DNA from: Lentzea tibetensis
GTDB lineage: Bacteria; Actinomycetota; Actinomycetes; Mycobacteriales; Pseudonocardiaceae
Length of the DNA: 64,000 nt
Assembly (NCBI RefSeq): GCF_007845675.1
Contig: NZ_VOBR01000036.1
Coordinates: 1-64,000, forward strand
Reading direction: 5' to 3'
Below, in pieces: positions 1-8,687 of the stretch. The position numbers and the translations under genes were made by a program. The notes beneath the pieces are model-generated. The model was not told where the DNA came from and searched no databases. It saw only the letters and a program-made list of their open reading frames with translations. Each line of letters starts with the position of its first letter. The stretch's first letter is position 1.

Positions 1-114
1 CCGGGTCTCGGGGTCCACGGTCGAGATGACCCGGTCCGGCGCGACCTTGCGCGCGATCCGGAACGCACCCTCGGACTCCTCGGCCAGGTCCTGGCCCAGC
101 GCCGTGGCCAGTAG
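1..114 (-). pseudogene. IS1182-like transposase fragment
   Basis: Read on the minus strand, this stretch encodes an open segment containing LATALGQDLAEESEG and RVISTVDPETR. I recognise this as the middle of an IS1182-type DDE transposase. It runs off the left edge of the window and stops abruptly where the adjoining IS1634-like sequence begins in the opposite orientation, so at least one of the two elements was truncated by the other. No inverted repeat can be seen at the junction. The family is recalled from conserved wording, not from a search. Confidence 0.6.
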
Positions 115-909
115 TCGCGCCGCCTGCACCTACGCAAGGGCGATCACCACTACATCATCGGCGAAAAACTGCGGTCCGGGTCGGCCGAGGCCACCCAGGC
201 GCTGGCCCGCCAGGGCCGCTACCAAGAGGTCCGCGACAACCTGCGGGTCAAGGAAGTCCGCATTCGCGAGGACGAGCGGTTCATCATCTGCTTCAACCCC
301 GAAGCCGCCGAACGCGACGCGGCGACCCGAGAGCGTCTGGTCACCCAGCTCACCGAGCTGATCAACGACACCGACCAGTTGAACGCGACCAAGCGGGCCG
401 AACTACGCGGGGTGATCTCCACCAAGCCCGGCCTGAACCGCTACCTGCGCACCACACCCGGCGGGCTACTCCGCATCGACCAAACCAGGGTCAAATCCGA
501 GGAGAACCTGGACGGCAAATACCTGCTGCGCACCTCCGACCCCAAGATGACCGCCGAGGACATCGCCCTGGGCTACAAGCAGCTCCTGGAAGTCGAGCGG
601 GGCTGGCGGGACATGAAGCAGGTCATCGACCTGCGGCCCGTGTTCCGCCGCCGCGAAGACCGCATCCGCGCCCACGTGCTGCTCTGCTGGCTCGCACTCC
701 TGCTCGCCCGGATCGCCGAGACCTCCACCGGGCAGACCTGGCCCACTCTGCGTCGCGACCTCGACCGGATCACACTGGGCACCTTCACCGGCCCCGCCGG
801 CACCTTCCAGCAGCGCACCGAGCTCACCAAGACCCAACGCGACCTGCTCGCAGCCCTCAAAATCGACGCCCCGCCAAGGATCTACCGCTTCAGCACCCCC
901 GAACGCTGA
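115..909 (+). pseudogene. IS1634-family transposase, 5'-truncated
   Basis: One reading frame is open from just after the TAG at 112-114 to the stop at 907-909. It continues well upstream of the ATG at 379, so that ATG is internal. The segment carries the C-terminal DDE part of an IS1634-type transposase: HHYIIGEKLRSG near the start, then LLRTSDPKMTAEDIALGYKQ, and the region around LLEVERGWRDMKQVIDLRPV that holds the last acidic residue. Roughly 260 residues remain of a protein that is usually above 450, so the N-terminal half is missing. It is probably inactive. Confidence 0.8.
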
Positions 910-1363
910 CCAGCCCGAACCAGCGCCCCTAGATACACGCCGTCCCACCAGCCGACGGCAGGTTCCCGCACGTCAACCCACAAATTCGCGGACCACTTCA
1001 CTACATCAGCTGCGGAACCTCGGTGGTTCGTCGGTGACGAACACCGCTCGCTGTAACCGCAGGTCAAGCGCAAAGTTCGTCAAGTTCGTCGGTGGTCCGG
1101 CGGGCAGGCTGCACCCGTTGGGGGCGTCACGTCTCCTGGTGCACCTGCGGTTTCGTGCCGGTCAGTCTCGGTGACGGCTGGAACCGAGGGCTACCGCCTC
1201 TACCGTGCAGGTCGGTGGGCATGACCAGGGCCTCTACCGGGGACAATAGGGGATTTGAGAGGACACATTCCACTTTCGTGACACACGTTGCGTAACGCGT
1301 GCGGATATCACGGATGACAGGCGTTCCCTGATTAGTCGAATATCCCCTCATCCGCCGAGTACT
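910..1363. other. Gap with GTTCGTC repeats
   Basis: No convincing gene is seen here. An inverted repeat GTTCGTC-GGT-GACGAAC lies at 1026-1042. Further direct copies of GTTCGTC lie at 1075-1081 and 1084-1090. These may belong to the end of the upstream insertion sequence or to a stem-loop terminator. The rest has no structure I can interpret. Confidence 0.4.
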
Positions 1364-1503
1364 ACAGCGGGCCGGGAAATCGGTTCCACTCGCTGCCCAG
1401 TCGAGTAAGGAGTCCGGACATGGAAGGGACGAAGGAGCCCCGCGTCAAGCAGCGGGACCTGACCGAAGCCGAGTTGCTGGAAATCGTCGGCGCGGGCCGC
1501 GGC
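1364..1503 (+). repeat. Duplicated leader-peptide segment, copy 1
   Basis: This approximately 140 bp segment is repeated with few differences at about 4159-4298. The homology starts at ACAGCG, runs through the 5' untranslated region and the ribosome-binding site (AAGGAGTCCGGACATG here), and covers the first 28 or so codons of the small gene. It then stops at the Gly-Arg-Gly codons. Conservation of the untranslated part together with the coding part suggests duplication of a whole expression unit. Confidence 0.75.
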
Positions 1504-1686
1504 GGCAGGGTCATCTGTTACTGGTCCACGCTAGGCATTCCGACAGGTCGCCTCCCGCGCCATTCATCTTCTGGGCCGTCGCCTGCAATGGTGGCGGCAA
1601 TGCCTAGTCACGCTGAACAATTTGTGATCAGGACGCCGATGGCCGGTGGCGCCGGTGGCATCAAGATCACCCAGGACGGGTGCTGA
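1420..1686 (+). CDS. Small leader-like peptide, copy 1
   Basis: An 88-residue peptide with ATG at 1420 behind a good AAGGAG ribosome-binding site 8 bases upstream. The N-terminus is short, charged and acidic: MEGTKEPRVKQRD, then LTEAELLEIVGAGRGG. It resembles the leader of ribosomally made, post-translationally modified peptides, where an ELxEVxGG-like end precedes a core. What follows includes VICYWSTLGIPTG and a final Cys. No modification enzyme or transporter gene lies nearby, and the paralogue at 4215 diverges completely after Gly-Arg-Gly. The peptide may be a RiPP precursor, an orphan leader or a decayed gene. I do not assign a function. Confidence 0.5.
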   Translation: MEGTKEPRVKQRDLTEAELLEIVGAGRGGRVICYWSTLGIPTGRLPRHSSSGPSPAMVAAMPSHAEQFVIRTPMAGGAGGIKITQDGC

Positions 1687-1776
1687 GATTCCTCCCCTCG
1701 CCAGCACCCGAAACGATCAGGAGCCACACCCTGCTCAGGTGACAGCAGGTGACACGAGAGCCCTGATCGGTACGCT

Positions 1777-1816
1777 GGCCCGGATGTTCTCCAGGCGGCT
1801 GGAGAACATCCGGGCC
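1777..1816. terminator. Perfect 16-bp hairpin
   Basis: The arms GGCCCGGATGTTCTCC (1777-1792) and GGAGAACATCCGGGCC (1801-1816) are perfectly complementary across an 8-base loop. The hairpin lies about 90 bases after the small peptide gene and about 60 bases before the IS256-like element. There is no T-tract. It is most likely a factor-independent terminator of the GC-rich actinomycete type, but an operator cannot be excluded. Confidence 0.65.
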
Positions 1817-1877
1817 GCAGAGCCGCTGAAGCACTACAGGATGGCGTGACCGGTCAGGGAAGGTTGTGTCCGACAGA

Positions 1878-3274
1878 GTGGTGTACCAGCGCCGCCAGCG
1901 ATTGCTGAGCGTGTCGTAGCCGGATAAGAGGCGGTCACCGCGTGATCCTTCACAGGACCGACCAAAGTCCGCGGAGGAAGCCTCACGCGATGACCAGTGT
2001 CAGCCTATCGACCCGAACAAGCCGTTCGCCGATCAACTCGCCGTGGCGAGCCCGGATCTGCTGCGGGAGATGCTCTCGGCGTTCATCCAGTCGCTGGTGA
2101 GCGCCGAGGCCGACGCGGTCTGCGGCGCCGGCTACGGCGAACGTGCACCCGAGCGGGTCAACTCCCGCAACGGCTACCGCCACCGCGACTTCGACACCCG
2201 CGTCGGCACCATCGACGTGGCGATCCCGAAGCTGCGCTCGGGCAGCTACTTCCCGGACTGGCCGCTCGAGCGCCGCAAACGGGCTGAACGCGCCCTGACC
2301 AGCGTGGTCGCCACCTGCTACCTGCTGGGCGTGTCGACCCGGCGGATGGAGAAACCCGTCGAGTCCCTCGGTATCACCAGCCTGTCCCGCTCCCAGGTGT
2401 CGATGATGGCCCGCGACCTGGATGCCCAGGTCGAGGCGTTCCGCACGCGTCCGCTCGACCAGGGCCCGTACACGTTCGTCGCGCCGCGGATGCGCTCGTG
2501 CTCAAGGTGCGTGAGAACGGCCGTGTGGTCAACGTGCACTGTCTGATCGCCACCGGCGTCAACGCCGAGGGCTACCGCGAGATCCTCGGCGTCCAGGTCA
2601 CCTCCGGCGAGGACGGCGCCGGCCGGCTGGCGTTCTTCCGCGACCTGCTCGCTCGCGGCCTGACCGGCGTCCGCCTGGTCACCAGCGACGCCCACGCCGG
2701 GCTGGTCGCGGCGATCGGCGCGACCCTGCCCGGCGCGTCCTGGCAGCGCTGCCGCACCCACTACACGGTCAACCTGATGTCGGTCTGCCCGAAGAGCTCC
2801 TGGCCATGGGTGCGGACCCTGCTGCACTCGGTGTTCGACCCAGGCCGACGCCGAATCCGTTGCCGCGCAATACGATCGCATGCTCGACGCGCTGAGCGAG
2901 AAGCTGCCCAAGGTCGCCGATCACCTCGACACCGCGCGAGCGGACCTGCTGGCGTTCACCGCGTTCCCGAAACAGATCTGGCGCCAGATCCGGTCGAACA
3001 ACCCCCAGGAACGACTCAACAAGCAGATCCGCCGCCGCACCGACGTGGTCGGCATCTTCCCCGACCGCGGCGCCATCATCCGCCTGGTCGGCGCCGTGCT
3101 CGCCGAGCAGCACGACGAATGGATCGAAGGCCGCCGCTACCTCGGCCTGGACGTGCTCGCCCGCTCCCGCACAACCAGCACCACCGACATCGCCGAACAG
3201 GAGGACACCACGCCCGCCGCACTCACCGCCTGACCGACATCCCGGATCACCGGTGACCGCCCTCGTTACACCAC
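1878..3274 (+). mobile_element. IS256-family element (decayed)
   Basis: The element carries an IS256-type transposase gene. Candidate imperfect terminal inverted repeats are GTGGTGTACC at 1878-1887 and, read from the other strand, GTGGTGTAAC at 3265-3274. The 1.4 kb length suits IS256. The ends were assigned by eye, and no target duplication was established. Confidence 0.6.
1990..3233 (+). pseudogene. IS256-family transposase, three frameshifts
   Basis: This is a mutator-type transposase spread over several frames. It starts at ATG 1990 (MTSVS), shifts by about 2005 into the frame reading IDPNKPFADQLA and on through REMLSAFIQSLVSAEADAVC, shifts near 2490 into LKVRENGRVVNVHCLIATGV and SDAHAGL, and shifts again near 2840 into the C-terminal part with [20 protein letters not shown]. 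The parts are colinear and almost complete, including the conserved QRCRTHY and SNNPQERLN blocks. The gene is therefore a recent, nearly full-length copy broken by small indels rather than deletions. Confidence 0.85.
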
Positions 3275-4158
3275 GCCCCAGGACTTGACCTCAGGGAACG
3301 TGCCGACAGGGATGCAGCCACCTTGTTCCAGGGGTTTCCGCTGGTTGCACCCACCTGTTTTGTGATCTTCCCTGGACGGGGTTGTGGCTGGTGAGGCCAG
3401 GGAAACAAGGCTAGGGAAGCAGCCAGGGGAAATCCCTGACCACAACTGCCTCCCTGGGCGCTCCCTTCCGCTGGTGGCGCGGTCACCCGAGGCCTGCTCT
3501 CGCCCGTTTCAGTCAGTCCTGGAGTCTCCACACAGGACAGGCCCACCCTGCCGCGCACCGGCAGGGTGGCCGCTCGCTGGCCAGTGCGCCTGCACGATCT
3601 GTTCCACTCGCGAACGTATGGTGCCAGCGGTACTGCCCGGCCTTCCCACCCGGTGCGCGGCAGGGCGACCTGTCGCCACAGGCTCTAGACCACTGGTCAT
3701 CCCGAGAACAGGGTAGAGGGAGAGTGCTACCCCGGCCGCCTGGCTGCAGGTTGGACCAACCCCCGTCGCTGCCGACCGGCGGCCGATGTGTCGAACGTCG
3801 TCTACCTGCGACTATAGCTACGCCGACCAAATGATGAACCATCCATTGCCACGAGTACGTGTGAGATACGTAGGGCGTTCCACACCCCGTTCTCGAGGGG
3901 CATCCACAAGGTGTAAGAAAGGTCGCCATCATGAACGCAACTAGCCGCGTCTGGCAGGGGACAGGGCACACGGATCGTCTTGACGCTATTCAGGTGCTTA
4001 GCACACATATTCCAGCCGACAAAAATTGTACTACTTGCACAGTTCGTTGGCCTTGCGGTCCCGCGTGGGTGGCAGAACAGATCCTCGTTAGAAGTTGCTG
4101 AATCGGCATCACGAAACATTCGACTTATGGTGTTCACGCGCAGTGCACGGGCGCGCTG
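3275..4158. other. Gene-poor spacer
   Basis: No gene with a credible start and product is visible. The stretch contains an inverted repeat TTCCCTGG (3368-3375) / CCAGGGAA (3397-3404) and the first copy of a roughly 90 bp repeat (3615-3705). AT content rises between about 3900 and 4130. It may be remnant DNA between insertion sequences. Confidence 0.5.
3615..3705. repeat. About 90 bp dispersed repeat, copy A
   Basis: The sequence from GTATGGTGCCAGCGGTAC to about CTAGACCACTGGTCATC recurs imperfectly at 4294-4395. Shared blocks are the GCCAGCGGTAC start, CAGGGCG-CCTGTCGC, and a CTCTAG-TGGTCA end. The copy contains short self-complementary stretches. Its nature is unknown. Confidence 0.55.
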
Positions 4159-4298
4159 ACAGCGAGCCGGACAATCGGTTCCACGCGCTGCCCAGTCGAG
4201 TAATGAGTCCGGACATGAAAGAGACGAAGGAGCCCCGTGTCGAGAAGCGGGACCTGACCAAGGTCGAGTTGGTGGAGATCGTCGGCACGGGCCGCGGA
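4159..4298 (+). repeat. Duplicated leader-peptide segment, copy 2
   Basis: This is the partner of 1364-1503. The untranslated part is nearly identical, but the ribosome-binding site AAGGAG of copy 1 reads AATGAG here, a change that should weaken translation. The homology ends at the Gly-Arg-Gly codons, where copy B of the dispersed repeat begins. Confidence 0.75.
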
Positions 4299-4493
4299 TG
4301 TACGGCGCCAGCGGTACAGGCTTGTCTCCCTGCCTGTGGTACGACAGGGCGGCCTGTCGCGCCACAGCCTCTAGCCTCTAGGCTGCTGGTCACCTTGTCA
4401 CCTCACGTCCGGCCATCTAGACCGGGCCTAGACCTAGAGCACCTAGGTGCCGTTGGGGACACCGGGGGACTCAGTGCGTCCTCGCCGCAGTGA
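4215..4493 (+). CDS. Small leader-like peptide, copy 2
   Basis: The ATG at 4215 matches copy 1 exactly, so it is preferred over the upstream ATG at 4095. The leader MKETKEPRVEKRD plus LTKVELVEIVGTGRG is about three-quarters identical to copy 1. It is followed by a Cys/Thr-containing run, CTAPAVQACLPACGTTG, which superficially resembles a lanthipeptide core. However, this downstream part coincides with a DNA repeat that also occurs without a leader at 3615, so the core could be fortuitous. The ribosome-binding site is degraded. The gene is probably a decaying duplicate. Confidence 0.4.
   Translation: MKETKEPRVEKRDLTKVELVEIVGTGRGCTAPAVQACLPACGTTGRPVAPQPLASRLLVTLSPHVRPSRPGLDLEHLGAVGDTGGLSASSPQ
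4294..4395. repeat. About 90 bp dispersed repeat, copy B
   Basis: This is an imperfect copy of 3615-3705 (GTACGGCGCCAGCGGTAC start, CTAGGCTGCTGGTCACC end). It begins precisely where homology between the two leader-like genes ends, so it looks like an insertion into copy 2 of that gene. Confidence 0.55.
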
Positions 4494-4566
4494 TGAACCC
4501 AAACGTGAGAATCTCTCGTATGAGGTTGAGACTACTGATCGCCCAGCTTTGGAGGATTTCACCTTG

Positions 4567-4830
4567 ATGAGCTACCGCACGCCAACGCTAGTCGTGGCTG
4601 CCTTCACTGGCGTCACCGTGTTGGGCGGGTTGGTGATCAGTGCTGCAAACGCGGACGAACAGCCCACTGAGAGCAACAATCCATTCTTCGACTCAGGCAT
4701 TACATTTGCCTTGCGGAAAGATTGCTTAGCTTTCGACGGTAGGGGCATCGATAATGGCTCGATCGTTGCCTTCAAATGCGCTCGTAACGACGGCGAAGTG
4801 TTTTTCCGACTCTTCGTCAAGAAAGCCTAG
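4567..4830 (+). CDS. Small secreted protein
   Basis: An 87-residue protein beginning MSYRTPTLVV. It has a typical Sec signal peptide: a hydrophobic stretch at residues 7-26, then a probable cut after ANA near residue 30. The mature part of about 57 residues has two Cys (RKDCLAF and AFKCARND), which could form one disulfide. A GGAGG lies 11 bases before the ATG. It sits just left of the IS630 element. No family was recognised. Residue composition is less GC-driven than its neighbours, which suggests acquired DNA. Confidence 0.6.
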   Translation: MSYRTPTLVVAAFTGVTVLGGLVISAANADEQPTESNNPFFDSGITFALRKDCLAFDGRGIDNGSIVAFKCARNDGEVFFRLFVKKA

Positions 4831-4893
4831 ACGCTTCGAACTTATAACCGGGGCGACCGTCCGACCCTTTCCAATCTCAAGACCAGGGCGTTA

Positions 4894-6069
4894 CAGATCT
4901 TGAATGGCCAGGATTGGTCATGCTGGTCGCGGCGTGTCCTTCGCGAACCTGAGCAGGTCGGGTCTATGCCGGAGTGATGAGGTACGCGGATGGTGGTGGC
5001 CTGTCCGCGCAGGCAGGGCCACACGTGAGGCGGTGCGGTTACAGGCGGCCGAGTGGTTCGCGCGGGACGTGCCGGTCGCCGAGATCGCCCGCACGCCGCG
5101 GGTGTCGACCAACGCGGGGTACGTGTGGCGCCGCCGATGGCGAGCTGGCGGCCGGGCGGCGCTGAGGTCGAAAGGACCGGGCGGGTCGGTCTGCCGACTC
5201 GATCGGGGACGTCTGGACCGGCTGGCCCAGGCGCTGGAGCAAGGCCCGGCGCGCACGGCTTCACCGAGGACCAACGGTGGACACTGGCTCGGGTAGCGGA
5301 TCTGATCGCGCGGATGTTCCACACCCGCTACACCCTGCGCGGGGTCTCGTATCTGTTGCACCGCATGGGATTCTCCCCACAGATCCCTGCTCATCGCGCC
5401 GTTGAGCGCGACGAGGCGGCGATCGCCACCTGGCGGCGGGAGGCGTGGCCGGCGGGAAAACGGTAGCCGCGGTGAACAGGGCGTGGATCTGCTTCGAGGA
5501 CGAGGCCGGACAGACACTGCGACCGCCCAAGGCGCGGACCTGGGGCCGGCGTGGGCGGACACCGGTGATCCGGTGTCGGGCAAGGGGATCCGGGCGGGTC
5601 TCGATCGCCGGACTGGTCTGTGTGCGTGCCGGGCAACGCAGCCGGTTGATCTACCGCACCGTGATTCACCGCGGCCGCAAAGACGAGCGGCGCAGCTTCG
5701 CCGAGACCGATTACGCCGCCCTGCTCGACGGGGACTTCAGCAGTTGGGCGGCCCGATCGTGCTCTGCTGGGACAACCTCAACACCCATATCAGCGCCGCG
5801 ATGCGCGCGCTGATCGCGTCACGGCCCTGGCTGCATGTGATCCGGCTACCGGCCTACGCGCCGGACCTCAACCCTGTCGAGCGGGTGTGGTCACACCACA
5901 AGCACAGCCTGGGCAACCTCGCCGTCCAGGGCATCGACGACCCGGCCGCGATCGTGAAGACCCGGCTCAAACGCATCCAATACCACCCCGAGTTGACCGA
6001 CGCCTTCCTCGCTCAAACCGGGCTGGCCCTCGACCCAGTGTCACCGTAATCCCAACCCTTCAAGGTCTG
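4894..6069 (+). mobile_element. IS630-family element with TA flanks
   Basis: The terminal repeats CAGATCTTGAATGGCCAGGA (left, from 4894) and CAGACCTTGAAGGGTTGGGA (right, read from the complement ending at 6069) match at most positions. Each end is bordered by TA (4892-4893 and 6070-6071), the target duplicated by IS630/Tc1-type elements. The 1.18 kb length fits the family. Confidence 0.8.
4974..6049 (+). pseudogene. IS630-family transposase, multiple frameshifts
   Basis: The protein reads MRYADGGGL, shifts into the helix-turn-helix part (REAVRLQAAEWFARDVPVAE, VSTNAGYVWRRRW), shifts again into HGFTEDQRWTLARVADLI and YTLRGVSYLLHRMGF, then into the DDE domain RAWICFEDEAGQTLRPPK. It finally shifts into the frame of VLCWDNLNTHIS and LPAYAPDLNPVERVWSHHK, which carries the last two acidic residues. 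Some IS630 elements use one programmed frameshift; four or so shifts mean the gene is dead, although the ends are intact. Confidence 0.85.
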
Positions 6070-6293
6070 TAGAGGACCATACAAAATGGACTTCCGAGCT
6101 TTGTGGTTTTGTGGCAGCAAGTCCGGTCCGAACGGAGCGCGTGGCGGTGGTGGCACCACCGCCCTCATGGGCACGTCGAACGAGACCGGCCCGGATCGGC
6201 GTCCCGCGGACGAGCCTGACTGAATCGCCGCGGCGTCGTTTGGGGGGAGCGGCCGCGCTCTGCGGGCATCGGACGGTGCGCACCCGTGGGCGC

Positions 6294-7496
6294 TCATTTC
6301 GCTTTGGTGGCCTTGAGTCTCACCAGCGGCGATTCGAAAAGCGGCCGCAGCACGGTCAATCCGCCTGGCACCAGGGCGTCCGGCTTGCTCACGAACGACT
6401 GCGTGCTCGACGGCCTGCCCGCGTGCGAGAACCGCAGCGGCGCGGTGATGCCGAGCGTGTCGGCTACGTTCGTGTCGTGAAAGGCGTGCAGTACGCCTTC
6501 TCTCGTGAGATCGCCGGCGGCACACGCCTTTTCCAGCACGGCGGTGAACGCGAGGCCGACCGCGTACCCGTCGACGACGGGACCGGACGGCAGCGCGTCC
6601 GGGTACCTCGAGTGGAACTGCTCCGCGGCGGCACGGGCACCGGGCACGTCCGCGGCGAACGGCGCCGTCGAGGACACCACGACCATGTGCTCACGGGTCC
6701 AGTCATCCGCGATCGTCGGGTCGTAGCCGACCACGTGCACGAGGAACCGCACGTTCCAGTCGAGCGCGCGTGCCGCCGCGACGGCCTGACCCGTCTGCGC
6801 CGAGGTCGCCGTCAGCACGACCACCTGGGCCTTGGCCGCCTTGAGCGCGGCGATCTGCTCGGCGACGTTCTTCGCCACCGGCTGGGCCGACACGCTCATG
6901 CCGAGCTGGTTCGCGACGAACCTGCTGCCCTCCAAGGCGTTCTCGCCGTAGTCGCCGGGCAGGTAGAGGTGGCCGATCACGCCACCGTCCGGGAGCACGC
7001 CCTCCCCGCGCAGGTGTTCGAGCCCGTTGATCACGTCGATGTCGTAGGTCGCGCCGACGACCATCATGTGCGGGTTGCCCAGCAACGCCGCGGACCACGA
7101 CGCCGGCGCGGCGAGCGCCCTGCTCTGCAGGAGGTCGGGGCCGATGGCCGCGGTCATGGGCGCCCCGGTGATGTCGATGAAGCCGAGTACCTGAGGCTCC
7201 AGTTCGAAGTAGGCGGCCAACGCCCGGTCGACGTCGTAGCCGTGGTCGGAGATCCGCAGCTCGACCTGGCGACCGCACACGCCGCCGTGGGCGTTGCGGT
7301 CGGCGAAGAACAGCTCGTAACCGGAGGTGCGCGCGGTCGCCTGCGGCTTGAACGGGCCGCTCAGGTCGGACACCACGCCCAGCACGATCCTGTCGCCGGA
7401 AACCCCCTGTGCGGTGGGGAGATCCACGACGTTCGGTGTGGTCCCGCAGGCGGTCAAGAACAGGAGAACACTCAGGACGGTGGCACCGTTGCGCAC
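6294..7496 (-). CDS. ABC-type substrate-binding lipoprotein (Leu/Ile/Val-binding family)
   Basis: A 400-residue extracellular binding protein. The N-terminus is a lipoprotein signal with lipobox LTAC at residues 14-17, followed by GTTPNVVD. The body has the periplasmic-binding-protein type I fold typical of branched-chain amino acid or amide receptors: VLGVVSDLSGPFKP near residue 40, SGYELFFADRNAHGGVCGRQ, and a second lobe beginning near GVIGHLYLPGDYGENA. Permease and ATPase genes are absent on both sides, so it is an orphan receptor or works with a distant transporter. The ligand cannot be deduced from sequence alone. Confidence 0.85.
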   Translation of the reverse strand: MRNGATVLSVLLFLTACGTTPNVVDLPTAQGVSGDRIVLGVVSDLSGPFKPQATARTSGYELFFADRNAHGGVCGRQVELRISDHGYDVDRALAAYFELEPQVLGFIDITGAPMTAAIGPDLLQSRALAAPASWSAALLGNPHMMVVGATYDIDVINGLEHLRGEGVLPDGGVIGHLYLPGDYGENALEGSRFVANQLGMSVSAQPVAKNVAEQIAALKAAKAQVVVLTATSAQTGQAVAAARALDWNVRFLVHVVGYDPTIADDWTREHMVVVSSTAPFAADVPGARAAAEQFHSRYPDALPSGPVVDGYAVGLAFTAVLEKACAAGDLTREGVLHAFHDTNVADTLGITAPLRFSHAGRPSSTQSFVSKPDALVPGGLTVLRPLFESPLVRLKATKAK

Positions 7497-7550
7497 GTCG
7501 GTTCCTCTCTCATCGATACAGCACTGCTGTCTTCGTGACGCAGGCTTCGG

Positions 7551-7781
7551 CTAGTGGGTCGCCACCCGGCGCAGACATGACTCACAAGGCATGCCCGTGG
7601 GCCGGCCGAGCGACTCCAGTTCCCCGGGACCGAAGGACGTTCCGCACAACGCCGTCAGCCGCTCTGGCAGCGTGTTCCCGGCCGGGACCTCGAAGATGTG
7701 CACCACCCGGCGCCACTCGCCGACGCTGCCAGGCAACGGACGCCCGAAGAGCAGCCGGGCCGTGATCTCCACCGTCCTCAC
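7551..7781 (-). CDS. Small Cys-motif protein, downstream partner
   Basis: A 76-residue protein starting at the GTG at 7779-7781, which overlaps the stop of the upstream gene as GTGA. This start was chosen for the overlap; the longer frame upstream of it reads Arg-rich shadow sequence. The C-terminus carries LTALCG, then GMPCESCLRR. The same ALCG ... PCxxC pattern appears in the upstream gene, so the two may be diverged duplicates with a shared metal-binding or redox motif. The function is unknown. Confidence 0.65.
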   Translation of the reverse strand: MRTVEITARLLFGRPLPGSVGEWRRVVHIFEVPAGNTLPERLTALCGTSFGPGELESLGRPTGMPCESCLRRVATH

Positions 7782-8011
7782 CGGCGGTCTCCAGCCGGGC
7801 TGGGTGCTGCGCCGCACACGAGCGCGGAGCAGCGGGGACACGGAGGGCCGGGCGGCACGAGCATGGAGCACGGCAGCAGGACCTGACCGCAGAGCGCTCG
7901 GTACTCCCCGTGCTCGTCGCGCCGACCGCGTGCGAATTCCGCATCGGTCAGCGCGTGGTCGGACATGTCGGTCGTGTTCGTCAACCACGTGACATCGATC
8001 TGGGCGGACAT
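7778..8011 (-). CDS. Small Cys-motif protein, upstream partner
   Basis: A 77-residue protein, or 62 residues if the second Met, at MSDHALTDAEFARG, is the start. It contains YRALCGQVLLPC and GPPCPRCSALV, so four Cys are arranged like a small zinc or redox site. The gene is translationally coupled to 7551-7781 through a GTGA overlap. It was not recognised beyond a resemblance to short actinobacterial proteins of unknown function. Confidence 0.6.
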   Translation of the reverse strand: MSAQIDVTWLTNTTDMSDHALTDAEFARGRRDEHGEYRALCGQVLLPCSMLVPPGPPCPRCSALVCGAAPSPAGDRR

Positions 8012-8182
8012 GATCGGCTCACTTGTCGAGTTGAGCGGCTACCATCGATGAACGGCGTCACGACGAGTTCCGGTTGTCCAACGATGTTGTGCGAGCCAGC
8101 GTTGGCCTCCCGGCGCGTGCCCGCATCGGGACCGGTACGCATCTCACTCCCCACGTACGCGTTCACCAGCCAACAGGGGGAC

Positions 8183-8560
8183 TCACCCGCAGGCTTCCTG
8201 CGTGGTCCCGCGCACGTCGAGCACGTGCACCACGTCGGCCAGCGCGAACAGGCGCAGGACCTGCGCCTGGGGTGCGGCGATGCGCAGGGCGCCGCCCTTC
8301 TCAGCGAGGCGACGGTGCCATTCGAGGAGCAGGGCGAGGCCGGCGGAGGTCATGAAGGTGACGCCCCCGAGATCGAGCACGGCCCACCCCCCTGTCACGT
8401 CCTCCTCCAGGCGTGTGGCCAGCATGGGAACGGTGTCGAAGTCGAGCTCACCCACGACGGCGACCACTCGCCAGCCGTTGAAGACCTCACTGCCGACCCA
8501 AAGTCCCATCGTCGCCGTTCCTTCCACGCGCTCGACATGTGCAGCCCAATCGTGCAGCAT
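8183..8560 (-). CDS. STAS-domain protein (anti-sigma factor antagonist-like)
   Basis: A 125-residue single STAS domain. The core runs from VVAVVGELDFDTVPML through GWAVLDLGGVTFMTSAGLAL to LRIAAPQAQVLRLF. The Ser in the FMTSAGLALL loop is where SpoIIAA/RsbV-type antagonists are phosphorylated by an anti-sigma kinase, so a role in stress sigma-factor partner switching is likely by family. The start at 8560 (MLHDWAAHVERVEG) was chosen because the frame upstream crosses into insertion-sequence DNA. No anti-sigma kinase or sigma factor gene is adjacent. Confidence 0.75.
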   Translation of the reverse strand: MLHDWAAHVERVEGTATMGLWVGSEVFNGWRVVAVVGELDFDTVPMLATRLEEDVTGGWAVLDLGGVTFMTSAGLALLLEWHRRLAEKGGALRIAAPQAQVLRLFALADVVHVLDVRGTTQEACG

Positions 8561-8687
8561 GGGCAACAGGGGAAGATCAACAGGGCTCGTTGTCGGACAT
8601 GACACTGAGGTCGGTCTCAGAGCGCATCTGATCTTGGTTTGTGACGATCTGTCTGTATCGGTGTGGGGGTTGGTAAGTTGATCAACT

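Noticed and set aside
4298-4350. Lanthipeptide core in leader gene copy 2
   Set aside because: The Cys-containing run coincides with a DNA repeat that also occurs at 3615 without a leader, so it is probably accidental. Kept only as a possibility.
5402-6049. 215-codon frame as an intact protein
   Set aside because: Only its second half belongs to the IS630 transposase. The first half is a wrong-frame translation of the same gene.
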